A stretch of 25,971 nt of DNA from CAYPCH01 sp964409165 (GTDB taxonomy: Bacteria > Bacillota > Clostridia > Acetivibrionales > Acetivibrionaceae). A program made the position numbers and the translations under genes. A model generated the notes under the pieces. It saw only the letters and a list, made by a program, of their open reading frames with translations, ran no database searches and was not told the origin of the DNA. The stretch is taken from positions 1 through 25,971 of the forward strand of contig CAYPCH010000045.1 of NCBI GenBank assembly GCA_964409165.1, written 5' to 3'. The stretch's first letter is position 1; each line of letters begins with the position of its first letter. Of this stretch, positions 1 to 7,497 are shown piece after piece.

Positions 1-111
1 CAATCTTTCCCCGTTTACAACTATCCGAAGTGGCATTTCACCAAAAACATTAAGTACCGAAATTAATGTTGCCATAAGCACAACTACAATAACCAGTGTA
101 AACTTTTTCAT
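1..111 (-). CDS. Secreted stalk-domain (copper amine oxidase N-terminal-like) protein, 5' end only
   Basis: The first 37 codons of a minus-strand gene that leaves the window at position 1. The start is the ATG at 111-109, preceded by a GGAGG ribosome binding site (complement of 121-125). The product opens with a signal peptide: a Met-Lys-Lys start, a hydrophobic stretch to about residue 23, then a likely cleavage region before GEMPLRIVVNGERL. That last motif is how many clostridial stalk domains (copper amine oxidase N-terminal domain 1) begin, and the same domain opens the amidase at 2069-5143. The downstream domain that would define the function is outside the window, so only an exported, probably wall-associated protein can be claimed. 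Confidence 0.7.
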   Translation of the reverse strand, partial: MKKFTLVIVVVLMATLISVLNVFGEMPLRIVVNGERL

Positions 112-698
112 AATAAAAATCCTCCGCTCTATTATCCATGCATCCTTTTGCATATTTACTAATAAACCATTATCAAATATTCTTGTTTCTTATAATTTGA
201 AAATTGACCTTTTTTAAGAAGATAACTTAATCATAATTTTGCAGGTACATTTTACAAGTTTTTTAATAGTCTATCAAAAAACATCAAAAAAATCAATTAA
301 ATCTTTGCAAATTCATGGCAAAATTGTATCTAAATTAATTACAAAAGTAATTCTACATCATAAAAATTAATTTTTGTGATATTGCATTGAGAAAATTGAA
401 GCGCATGGATAAACTTTTATCAGCTAACCTTGCGTTAGGAAGGATTTCCCTGGGAACAGCACTAATAGAGTTGCTTTGAATATAAGGCGTTCTATATAAT
501 ATCTTACCAATTGAAGTGATAATTCTTCGGCTAAAAAAGCAACTTATTTTAAAATTTGACAAGGGACAGTTTGCTTTTGGCTGGTATGATGGAATTCCTT
601 AGGATAAAAACACCAATATATCTTTAATACTTAGTTTAATTCCAACTGAATTGTTGTGTCAAAATTTATATATGGATTATTAAAGCTGTCAAATAAAT
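112..698. other. Long intergenic region with no intact gene
   Basis: AT-rich spacer between the start of the partial stalk-domain gene and the 3' end of the GerMN gene. It should hold the promoter of the gene at 1-111, but I see no clear -35/-10 pair. It contains a small AT hairpin near 357-380 and the possible decayed frame at 351-602. No other gene, tRNA or repeat was found here. Confidence 0.5.
351..602 (+). pseudogene. Possible decayed coding fragment, unidentified
   Basis: One plus-strand frame reads protein-like over about 84 codons but is broken by TGA at 477 and TAA at 483. The first part contains MDKLLSANLALGRISLGT and the second ends in FDKGQFAFGWYDGIP before TAG at 600. There is no convincing ribosome binding site and I recognise no family. 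A minus-strand open frame (353-562) overlaps it and has no better claim. It may be a remnant of a lost gene or chance, and the chance reading is quite possible in AT-rich DNA. Confidence 0.2.
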
Positions 699-770
699 AA
701 AAAGCCTCGGAATACTGAGTCCTTCACCTTTTTACCAGATTTCCTTTCAGGAAATGACCCTAACAAAAAA
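699..770. repeat. 72-nt conserved element, copy A (possible structured RNA)
   Basis: Aligns without gaps, in the plus orientation, to the minus strand of 18566-18637; by my count 57 of 72 bases are identical. The best-conserved part is the hairpin ATTTCCTTTCAGGAAAT (739-755), bounded by CTAAC plus an A-run on one side and a pyrimidine tract on the other. It starts just beyond the GerMN terminator. The orientation of transcription is unknown and it matches no RNA family I know. Confidence 0.5.
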
Positions 771-785
771 GCGAGACCTCTCAGC
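765..785 (-). terminator. Putative rho-independent terminator of the GerMN gene
   Basis: On the minus strand a short stem (GCTGAG paired with CTCGC, one bulged base) at 785-771 is followed by six Ts (770-765), about 35 nt after the GerMN stop codon. The stem is short, so this is a moderate call. The T-run overlaps the end of the 72-nt element. Confidence 0.5.
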
Positions 786-819
786 CCCACTAAAGTTGAA
801 ATTTATATCTCATTTAATT

Positions 820-1959
820 TCAGATTCTAAAACTGTTTATTTCCTCAGGGAACACCATCTCACGTGAAATATCCGTTCCCTCCGGAAGGTGCCCGCTCTT
901 GCCTTCTATCAACATTTTAACCTTTTCAACCCCATCTATCTGCTTCATTGAGTATAATACTTGCTTGAGAATTGCCTCTTCCCTTGCTGTACCACCATAA
1001 CTTCTTATCTCACTGTTAAAATCCAACACAAGTACTTTGTCTTCAATTCTGCTGTCAAGAAGTTCAACATTCCGGGGCAACTGAGAATATATGTTTTTGC
1101 TGCTGTAATCCTTTGACAAAAGGCTTATGATCTCCTTTGGAATCTGATTATCATTTACTCCAATATACTCAACCGACACAGGAAGTATGTATTCGTACTT
1201 TTCGTTAATATATTTAAAAAGATACAAATCCAGTTTCTTGGTTTTGTCTTCAAGATTGACTTTGCTTGTATTAATTAAAATATTATCTCTGGTCAATATT
1301 CCTGATATATCTGTGCCATACTTCAAAACTTCTTTTTCGTGTCCGTTGATAAGGATTTTCACTCCGTCAATAGTACTAAATTCTGTTAATGTATATACAA
1401 TGCATGCAATTACATCCTGTTCCGATTCTCTGTTTTCATAATTCAATAGGCTTTCACTAAAGTCCACAACAGCAGTTCCTTCTTTTATGCTCATCCCAAG
1501 TACAGTTGTATCCTCTGGGAGAACAGGGCTTAGCCCTTTAGCTTCCAAGAATTTTATGTTTTGCTCACTGTGTACAAGACTCCTGATAGCCGCTTTTGCA
1601 ATGCCTTCTTCCTTTTCAATGTTTCTAGTCACAGGAATCAACGTTCCACTACTGTCTTTATAATAACCTGTCACTGCTATCATGGGTATTTGTGCATTAC
1701 TGATGTTTTCCTCATTCCCTGTAATGTCCCCAGCCCTCTTTTGCGCATTTATGCTACCTGCTTCATTTGTACTACCTGCTTTATTTATGCTGCCTGCCTC
1801 ATCATTCGTTTCTGTTGCTTCTTTTGTGTTCATATTATCAGCTTCAATATCCGTATTATTTATAACAGTATCATCTTCTGAAATCTTATCTACCGGTATC
1901 TGACAACTGCAAAGCAACATAACTCCGGTTAAAACTAAAAGATAAAAAAATTTCCTCAT
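820..1959 (-). CDS. GerMN-domain spore germination/sporulation lipoprotein
   Basis: A 379-residue lipoprotein. Residues 1-19 are a lipoprotein signal peptide with lipobox LCSC (lipidated Cys19). A low-complexity linker follows, containing three 6-residue repeats of the type (N/D)(E/K)AGS(I/T). Two GerMN domains then cover roughly residues 95-215 and 245-375, each carrying a central VVDFS or VLDFN strand and a C-terminal segment of the GVKILINGHE or GVEKVKMLIEGK type. In the family (GerM of Bacillus and relatives) such proteins sit on the outer face of the membrane and support sporulation and cortex germination. The gene lies 109 nt downstream of a large cell-wall amidase on the same strand, which fits a shared envelope or spore-cortex role. 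A hairpin overlaps the upstream edge of its ribosome binding site (see 1971-2000). Confidence 0.85.
   Translation of the reverse strand: MRKFFYLLVLTGVMLLCSCQIPVDKISEDDTVINNTDIEADNMNTKEATETNDEAGSINKAGSTNEAGSINAQKRAGDITGNEENISNAQIPMIAVTGYYKDSSGTLIPVTRNIEKEEGIAKAAIRSLVHSEQNIKFLEAKGLSPVLPEDTTVLGMSIKEGTAVVDFSESLLNYENRESEQDVIACIVYTLTEFSTIDGVKILINGHEKEVLKYGTDISGILTRDNILINTSKVNLEDKTKKLDLYLFKYINEKYEYILPVSVEYIGVNDNQIPKEIISLLSKDYSSKNIYSQLPRNVELLDSRIEDKVLVLDFNSEIRSYGGTAREEAILKQVLYSMKQIDGVEKVKMLIEGKSGHLPEGTDISREMVFPEEINSFRI
1750..1803. repeat. Three 18-bp tandem repeats inside the GerMN gene
   Basis: Units at 1750-1767, 1768-1785 and 1786-1803 share the core (A/G)CT(A/G)CCTGC and encode three consecutive 6-residue repeats in the linker after the lipid anchor. 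Being in frame, copy-number change would lengthen or shorten the linker without breaking the protein. Confidence 0.8.
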
Positions 1960-1970
1960 AATCTCTACTC

Positions 1971-2000
1971 CTTACAGTAAAATTTTTGTATTACTGTAAG
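1971..2000 (-). promoter_or_regulatory. Perfect 10-bp hairpin touching the GerMN ribosome binding site
   Basis: CTTACAGTAA (1971-1980) and TTACTGTAAG (1991-2000) form a perfect inverted repeat with a 10-nt loop. On the minus strand its 3' arm runs directly into the AGGAG ribosome binding site of the GerMN gene, sharing the first AG. It could reduce translation, act as a protein-binding site or stabilise the 3' end of the amidase transcript. No T-run follows, so it is not a standard terminator. Confidence 0.5.
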
Positions 2001-2068
2001 TATAGTCATCAATGAAGAAATTTATAATTTAAGAATATAATTTTTTTAATCTTTTCAAAAACACTCTC

Positions 2069-5000
2069 TTAATCAACTTCGTTAAGGGCTTGAAGTATTG
2101 CTTCACATAAAGCTTCTGCTGCCTGTTGCCTAAACTCCTCTGTCTTCAATCTTGCCAAATCTTCCTTATTGGTTAAAAATGCAACTTCAGCCAGCACAGC
2201 ATCCATTTTCGTTGCCTTGAGAACAACAAGGTTTGGCCTTTCAATAATTTTCCTGTATTTTGTGTTAAGCTTTCCAACCAGACTGTCCTGAACAATCTGC
2301 GCAAACCTTTTGCCATTAAAACCTTCACCATTAGACTTCTGAGGATAGTAAAGGGTCTCTGTCCCTTTATGACTTGACAGATAAGCATTATTATGGATGC
2401 TTAAAAACAAGGTGGCATTAAGAGTGTTTGCTATGTATGCCCTCTCATATAATCCTACATACGTATCATCTTCCCTTGTCATAAATGTTTTGACATTATG
2501 CTTTTTCAATAACTCATTAAGCCTTACAGCTATGTCAAGATTCAGATTTTTTTCTTGTACCCCTCCATATACAGCCCCCGGTTCTTGTCCACCGTGCCCA
2601 GCATCTATAACCACCAGTTTATCTGCTTTTGAAGCCTTCTTTAATAGTGTGATTGCTGTATTGTTAACAGAACCTCTTGTAATTACTTCATAACTAAAAG
2701 TATCTTTGGCCGTAAATACCATACTTGTTTTATTCTCTTTTTCATTTCTTATAATTTTAACATCATCCAATACATTATCGTTTATTTCCATTACACCGCT
2801 TCCCAAATTTCCAAAATCATTTGAAAAAGTTAGAGTGTATCGTTTTCCATCCATGTCATATTTGCCATCAAAGAATTTTTTTATATACTCTCCGCCTTCT
2901 GTGAGAAGTACATCGTCCAAAATAAAATGTATTCTGTCACCGTTGTTGTGATATGCAATATTTTTGAAGAAAGGTGTTTTTACATATATTGTAAGTTTAT
3001 CACCCGTCTTCGACACCTGGTAATTTGGCTCCGAAGTAACATCAATAACAACCCTTGCCGAATTTTCTCCATATCGTGAATACCTTATTGCATCTATAAA
3101 ACTACCATTTACATCAATTTTATTTTCTTTATCCTTCACAGACATATTTGATATATCCACCACAATCCTGTTCGGGTCTGAAAGCCTCCAGACATTATAC
3201 TTGCTCTCGCCAACATTTAGAACTACTTTGTCATAACTTCCGGTAGCCTCATAATCAACCTTCAGAGCATTAAGAACTCCGTTTTCTTCATCCTGCGGCT
3301 CATCACTTTCAACATCATCCTCTGAATCCTCATCTCCAGTCACTTCATCTTTATCTTCATCTTCAGGAATTTCCACATCCGCTCCATCTTCAGTTAATAC
3401 ATCTTCAGGCTCTTCATTTTCTAAAGTGTCCTCAGATACAGTATCTTCAGACTCTTGTTCCTGTGTATCCTTTGAAGTGCCATCTTCATATTCATCTTTT
3501 TCTGTTTTTTCTGTTTGTTCTGCGTCTTCAGACATATCTTCTCCAGATGGTTCTTCCCCAATATCGGGCTGTTCATCTTCATCGTTTGTGCTCTTTATAA
3601 GTGATACCACCAGCTTACCTGCTCTTTCAAGAACCTCATACCCAGACTTCCCGTTAAGCTCAATAATAACCCTTGCCGAACTCCTGTCAACTCCAGCATA
3701 ACTTATAAATTTCACAAGGTCGCTGTTTACATCTATTTTCTGCTCATCAAGAGAGGCAACAGCCTTGGGCAAGTCAACTATAATCCTGTTATAATCCAAC
3801 ATCTTGGTTATATGATAGTTTTCATAATCTTTTAATATCATTTCAATCTGTTCATTTTTCACGCCATCCGTATGTTTTACTGAAAGTCTGCTGCCTCTTT
3901 CTTCTTCCCCCCTGTCCGCTATAGGCGTATCTGCCCTTGGTTCTTGCTCTGCGGATTCTGCGGATCTGGAAATATAGACAAGCAGTTGTCCGTTCTGTTT
4001 AAATACCTTGTAATAGGGTTCCTGTTCGACTTCAATAACAACTCTTGCAATGTTCTCTTCGTTTTGAGCATATCTCACAGAATTAACATATTTTCCATTT
4101 GCATTTATTATCTGCTGTTTTCCTGATGCTGTCGCACCGGGAATATCTATAACAATCCTTTTCGGGTAGTTAGGGTCATTAAGAAAAAATTCTGTATAGT
4201 TATTAATACTGCTTGCTTTTATAAGGACTTCTTCATGGTCGGACTTTGCAGTATATTTTACATTAAGCTCACGGCTACCTGTACCTTCAGAGCTCTCGAT
4301 AACAGAATCTACAGGCACTGTAACTTCTTCATCTGAAGAAACTTCCCCAGCAGACTCTGCTTTTTTCAAATTTAGAATCAGCTTCGAATTCTCTTCTGTA
4401 AGCCTGTACTGAGGCTGTCCTTTAACATCCAAAACCACTCTTGCCGTTTCCTCTTCAAATTGTCCGCACCTTACAGCTTTGATCAGGTCGCTGTTAACAT
4501 CTATCTGCTTCCTGTCACTTTGAACTTTCGTATTTGGAAAATCCACTACAATCTTATCCTGATTATAGAGCCTCATAATTTTGTAATCACTGTATTTATC
4601 AAGGCTTATGGTGACCTGATGCTCATTTTCCGTCTTTATGTACCCTATCTCGTTTAAATTCCCAAAATTGGTAATGACATTACTATCAATTGTAATTTCA
4701 TCTTTCTCCGGATACCAGCCAACCTTCATATTAAGCTGTTTTCCTACAAAGCGCAAGGGCACCATCGTCCTGTCATTAATAATCTTTGCAGGCACATCCA
4801 TCTTAAATTTGCTCCCGTTTATCACTGCATTAGAGTCATTTATTACAAGCTCGACGTTTTTATCCTTGTAAGATACAGTGACTTTTTGATTCGTTCCGTC
4901 CCATAAAACTTTTGCCCCTAATTTTTCAAATATTGCCCGGACAGGTACAAGAGACCTGTCATTTAATATTATCGGCGGTATATCCGACTCGACAAGCTCA

Positions 5001-5143
5001 TTATTCACCTTAAGACTGCATATTTTGCCGGTATACTTATGTACCGAACCGTCATACGACAGCAAAAGATCTTTTGCAAATACTGCCGGCATATTTGCAA
5101 ATACGACTATTACCGCCAAAAACATCACAAATAATTTCTTCAT
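2069..5143 (-). CDS. Large secreted N-acetylmuramoyl-L-alanine amidase with stalk and multiple AMIN domains
   Basis: A 1024-residue exported amidase that cuts the bond between N-acetylmuramic acid and L-alanine in peptidoglycan. Order: signal peptide (1-23), stalk or copper amine oxidase N1 domain (about 42-155), AMIN domains (about 175-260, 291-391, 417-515), an acidic Asp/Glu-rich linker (518-622), another AMIN domain (623-724), a diverged AMIN-like segment (725-835), then Amidase_3 (about 840-1024). Zinc and catalytic residues are visible: His850 in DAGHGG, Glu864 in QEKNLN, His917 in SIHNNA and Glu986 in LAEVAFLTN. The ATG at 5143 is chosen over the in-frame GTG at 5152 because that GTG lies inside the AGAGGGTG ribosome binding site. 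AMIN domains usually direct amidases to specific envelope sites. Four or five copies plus a stalk domain make this protein much longer than the usual 200-500 residues. Confidence 0.92.
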   Translation of the reverse strand: MKKLFVMFLAVIVVFANMPAVFAKDLLLSYDGSVHKYTGKICSLKVNNELVESDIPPIILNDRSLVPVRAIFEKLGAKVLWDGTNQKVTVSYKDKNVELVINDSNAVINGSKFKMDVPAKIINDRTMVPLRFVGKQLNMKVGWYPEKDEITIDSNVITNFGNLNEIGYIKTENEHQVTISLDKYSDYKIMRLYNQDKIVVDFPNTKVQSDRKQIDVNSDLIKAVRCGQFEEETARVVLDVKGQPQYRLTEENSKLILNLKKAESAGEVSSDEEVTVPVDSVIESSEGTGSRELNVKYTAKSDHEEVLIKASSINNYTEFFLNDPNYPKRIVIDIPGATASGKQQIINANGKYVNSVRYAQNEENIARVVIEVEQEPYYKVFKQNGQLLVYISRSAESAEQEPRADTPIADRGEEERGSRLSVKHTDGVKNEQIEMILKDYENYHITKMLDYNRIIVDLPKAVASLDEQKIDVNSDLVKFISYAGVDRSSARVIIELNGKSGYEVLERAGKLVVSLIKSTNDEDEQPDIGEEPSGEDMSEDAEQTEKTEKDEYEDGTSKDTQEQESEDTVSEDTLENEEPEDVLTEDGADVEIPEDEDKDEVTGDEDSEDDVESDEPQDEENGVLNALKVDYEATGSYDKVVLNVGESKYNVWRLSDPNRIVVDISNMSVKDKENKIDVNGSFIDAIRYSRYGENSARVVIDVTSEPNYQVSKTGDKLTIYVKTPFFKNIAYHNNGDRIHFILDDVLLTEGGEYIKKFFDGKYDMDGKRYTLTFSNDFGNLGSGVMEINDNVLDDVKIIRNEKENKTSMVFTAKDTFSYEVITRGSVNNTAITLLKKASKADKLVVIDAGHGGQEPGAVYGGVQEKNLNLDIAVRLNELLKKHNVKTFMTREDDTYVGLYERAYIANTLNATLFLSIHNNAYLSSHKGTETLYYPQKSNGEGFNGKRFAQIVQDSLVGKLNTKYRKIIERPNLVVLKATKMDAVLAEVAFLTNKEDLARLKTEEFRQQAAEALCEAILQALNEVD

Positions 5144-5300
5144 AAACAGCACCCTCTTATTTTTTATCTTTTGTATTGTAATATGTTTAACAAACCAAGC
5201 AGGCCGATTAGTATAAATTATATTAATAAAACTTTAATTTTTGCATTCTATATATTAATTCGACAGAAGCGCTAATTTTCCTGTCGTATAAGCAATCATT

Positions 5301-5357
5301 AATTGATTTGTAATTAAATTGTAACATTATGAGTATCAATTTAATTACAAATCAATT
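5301..5357. repeat. 21-bp perfect inverted repeat
   Basis: Arms at 5301-5321 and 5337-5357 are exact reverse complements, AT-rich (core TTTGTAATTAAATTG), with a 15-nt loop. It lies about 155-215 nt upstream of the amidase start. There is no T-run on either side, so a terminator role is unlikely; an operator, a transcript-stabilising hairpin or a remnant of a foldback element are alternatives. Confidence 0.7.
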
Positions 5358-5376
5358 TTAGCCAGATTTTGCTTCG

Positions 5377-5402
5377 CAAAAAAGCCTTATTATTAAGGCT
5401 TT
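5377..5402 (-). terminator. Rho-independent terminator downstream of pilM
   Basis: On the minus strand AAAGCCTTA (5402-5394) pairs perfectly with TAAGGCTTT (5389-5381), followed by further Ts to 5378. It is about 175 nt beyond the pilM stop because a foldback element has inserted in between. Confidence 0.65.
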
Positions 5403-5443
5403 AATTATACTCAATTATTAAAATAAAACGGTTAATCTTAAAG

Positions 5444-5578
5444 ACTCAACTTTCCCACTTATAGTATTTTGAGGCTCTGGTTGCTCACAAGTTAAGGGCA
5501 AAAAGTTTACTTTTTGACCGCAGTGAGCAATGCTACGTTAGTGGCAAAGAGCCCATAAATACTGTGGGAAAGTTGAGT
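5444..5578. mobile_element. Foldback element (MITE-like), copy 1
   Basis: 135 bp with perfect 15-bp terminal inverted repeats (ACTCAACTTTCCCAC and its complement). Further internal complementarity (AGTATTT/AAATACT, GGCTCT/AGAGCC, TTGCTCAC/GTGAGCAA and a central AAAAAGT/ACTTTTT) lets the whole element fold into one long hairpin. It is flanked by the direct repeat TAAAG (5439-5443 and 5579-5583), consistent with a 5-bp target duplication. Its last base is also the last base of the pilM stop codon. It encodes no protein. Confidence 0.8.
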
Positions 5579-6678
5579 TAAAGAGTAATTCCTACAGCAT
5601 TTACAAGAAAATTCAATTTGTCACTGTTAAGATTTTTATTTATGTCTACACCGTCAATGTCCAATAATCCTACAGGATAAACCGGTATTTGAAGTGACTG
5701 TTCCATGTATTCGCTCAGACCCTTTAATAAGGATCCCCCACCTATAATAAAAATCTTTCCTACTTTCACTCCATAACATCTTGCTTCGTAAAAAGACAAA
5801 CACATGTATATCTGATTTATCAGCTTGTCAACTACTTCTTTTAATATGCCGTAAACTTTGATATGGTCATCATTGGAATTAAACGAAGGAGGATTGATCC
5901 CATACGTTTTTTTCATCCTTTCGGCCTCAATTGCCGACTTGAGTGTTTGTTTTGCTATTACTTCGTCCATATTTGCGCTACCGGTAAGAATAACCTTGTT
6001 AAACTCAAGGATTCTATTTCGTAATATGTTGATTATCGTAGTCTCAGAACCAAAATCTATAACCGCAAATGCATCCTTGTTGAGCTGTTCCATGTTAGGA
6101 TTGACAAACTTTATATGATCTATATTTACCTTTATATCCCTGTTAAAAAACTTTGCTGTACTGTTTGCCGGAATATCGACAGAGATGGGCTTTAATCCTA
6201 ATTCGAAGAGAACATCAATATAACTGCTTATAATATTCTTCCTAACCGCTGTTACAAACACCTTTAGCTTGTTTACACCGTTCTCATCCAATTCCTGCAA
6301 TATCTTATAGTCTATTTTGTGTTCATCTGTATTAATAGGAAGGCTCTTAACAATAGCACTATTAATCATAGAATCAAGATCCTGTCCAAGTTCCTTCTCA
6401 ACCAAAAGGACACGTGAAATGATACTCGTACCAGACATGACAATCTTGGACTTTTTAACTTTCATTTTGTTTTCTCTTATTATTCTGCTAATCTCGCTGG
6501 ATACTGCATCGACATTCTTAATTACACCATTCTTGATGCAATTAACAGGCGTAGGAGCTATTCCAAAGTTCTTTATATACACCTCGTTGTTTCTATTGAC
6601 TGCAACCTCAACAACTTTGATATTCCTAAAGCCTACATCTATGCTTAGGTAATTGTTTTTAAAAAATGGTAAAAGCAT
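5578..6678 (-). CDS. pilM: Type IV pilus assembly ATPase-like protein PilM
   Basis: 366 residues, actin-like ASKHA fold of the PilM/FtsA type. Near the N terminus, YLSIDVGFRNIKVVEV is the phosphate-1 motif that opens PilM proteins; AVIDFGSETTIINI in the middle is the phosphate-2 region and IFIIGGGSLLKGL the adenosine motif. PilM is a cytoplasmic ring-forming protein that binds the PilN N terminus and links the pilus motor to the membrane platform. The ATG at 6678 is chosen over longer in-frame extensions (to 6750) because AAGGGAGT lies just before it and MLLPFFKNNYLSIDVG is a normal beginning. No pilN, pilO, pilB or pilC is adjacent, so it appears separated from the rest of the machinery. A foldback element abuts the stop codon. 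Confidence 0.88.
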   Translation of the reverse strand: MLLPFFKNNYLSIDVGFRNIKVVEVAVNRNNEVYIKNFGIAPTPVNCIKNGVIKNVDAVSSEISRIIRENKMKVKKSKIVMSGTSIISRVLLVEKELGQDLDSMINSAIVKSLPINTDEHKIDYKILQELDENGVNKLKVFVTAVRKNIISSYIDVLFELGLKPISVDIPANSTAKFFNRDIKVNIDHIKFVNPNMEQLNKDAFAVIDFGSETTIINILRNRILEFNKVILTGSANMDEVIAKQTLKSAIEAERMKKTYGINPPSFNSNDDHIKVYGILKEVVDKLINQIYMCLSFYEARCYGVKVGKIFIIGGGSLLKGLSEYMEQSLQIPVYPVGLLDIDGVDINKNLNSDKLNFLVNAVGITL

Positions 6679-6947
6679 ATGAGCGACTCCCTTAACCCAA
6701 AATAAGCCAATATATAATTTTATTACAACCTTATATTTATACATTACCACATTCTCAAAAAAAAATCAATATATTTGGATTAACTGCCATATATATATTA
6801 TATTAGCTCTGAGACACTTTTATCACCTAATAAAAACATATTATCAATGCTTTATGCCACATATTGTGTTTATTCTTTTTCCTGAAACAGAATAATTTAT
6901 ATCCCTTCTCCACTCTTTATTTACTCCGGAGAAATTATTTATAAAAA

Positions 6948-7466
6948 CTACTGTCGGCGAGATATTATACATCCGCAATACTTTTGCCTGTATAACCCCA
7001 TTTCCTTAGCTTCCTGCTGTCCCTGACGGAAACCCGGTCTGTAATCCCTGTAGTAAAAATCCAAACCATACTTCTTTGCAAATTTTTCACCTAACTCTTT
7101 AATAAGAAAATGTTTCTGGTACGGACTGACAAGCAATGTGGTTGTAAACGCATCAAAGCCGTTTTCTCTTGCAATACGGGCAGTTTCGCCAAGTCTTGAA
7201 CTATAGCACATACTGCACCTGTTTTCATCTGTACCCTCAAATTGTTCCCAATCCTGCTGTCGAAAATCATCCATCAGGTTCACTTTAAAACCTCTGATAT
7301 TTGCAAGCTTTACAGCATTCTCCTTTCTTCTGACAAATTCATCAAAAGGATGAATATTTGGATTCAAAAACAAACCCTCAAAATCTATATCTTCTTCTTT
7401 CAGTACTTTAGATGGATAAACGGAACAAGGTCCACAGCACATATGCATAAGCAGTTTCAATTCCAT
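6948..7466 (-). CDS. queH: Epoxyqueuosine reductase QueH
   Basis: 172 residues, the QueH (formerly DUF208) family, which reduces epoxyqueuosine to queuosine in tRNA, the last step of queuosine synthesis, without cobalamin. Expected cysteines are present: C10, C11 and C14 in MCCGPC, C84 and C87 in RCSMC, and C164 and C166 in QKYCGC, which in the family hold a 4Fe-4S cluster and a nearby iron. The start is uncertain: the annotated ATG follows the AGGAGG ribosome binding site by only two bases, and a TTG at 7460 (third codon) has a better spacing of about 8 nt. It follows ruvB by about 30 nt on the same strand, so it is probably co-transcribed with ruvCAB. Confidence 0.93.
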   Translation of the reverse strand: MELKLLMHMCCGPCSVYPSKVLKEEDIDFEGLFLNPNIHPFDEFVRRKENAVKLANIRGFKVNLMDDFRQQDWEQFEGTDENRCSMCYSSRLGETARIARENGFDAFTTTLLVSPYQKHFLIKELGEKFAKKYGLDFYYRDYRPGFRQGQQEAKEMGLYRQKYCGCIISRRQ

Positions 7467-7497
7467 AACCTCCTACACTTACTTTAAAGCAATAAAT

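Larger units (their letters stand above)
5144..5443. other. Intergenic region between pilM and the amidase
   Basis: About 430 nt separate the genes. Apart from the foldback element at 5444-5578 it holds a 21-bp perfect inverted repeat (5301-5357), the likely pilM terminator (5377-5402) and presumably the amidase promoter between 5153 and 5300, for which I see no clear boxes. No open frame of note. Confidence 0.5.

Noticed and set aside
353..562. Minus-strand 69-codon open frame
   Set aside because: No good ribosome binding site or recognisable composition; it overlaps the equally weak plus-strand frame, so I left it unannotated.
699..770. Known riboswitch (c-di-GMP, PreQ1, fluoride, ydaO and similar)
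   Set aside because: None of the conserved cores I know for these classes is present, so I kept it as an unknown element.
3426..3701. Serine-rich open frame on the plus strand
   Set aside because: It is the antisense of the amidase's acidic linker, whose GAA/GAT codons read as TTC/ATC/TCx in reverse.
6679..6947. pilM promoter
   Set aside because: Several TATAAT-like and TTG motifs occur in very AT-rich sequence, but no pair has good spacing, so no promoter is called.
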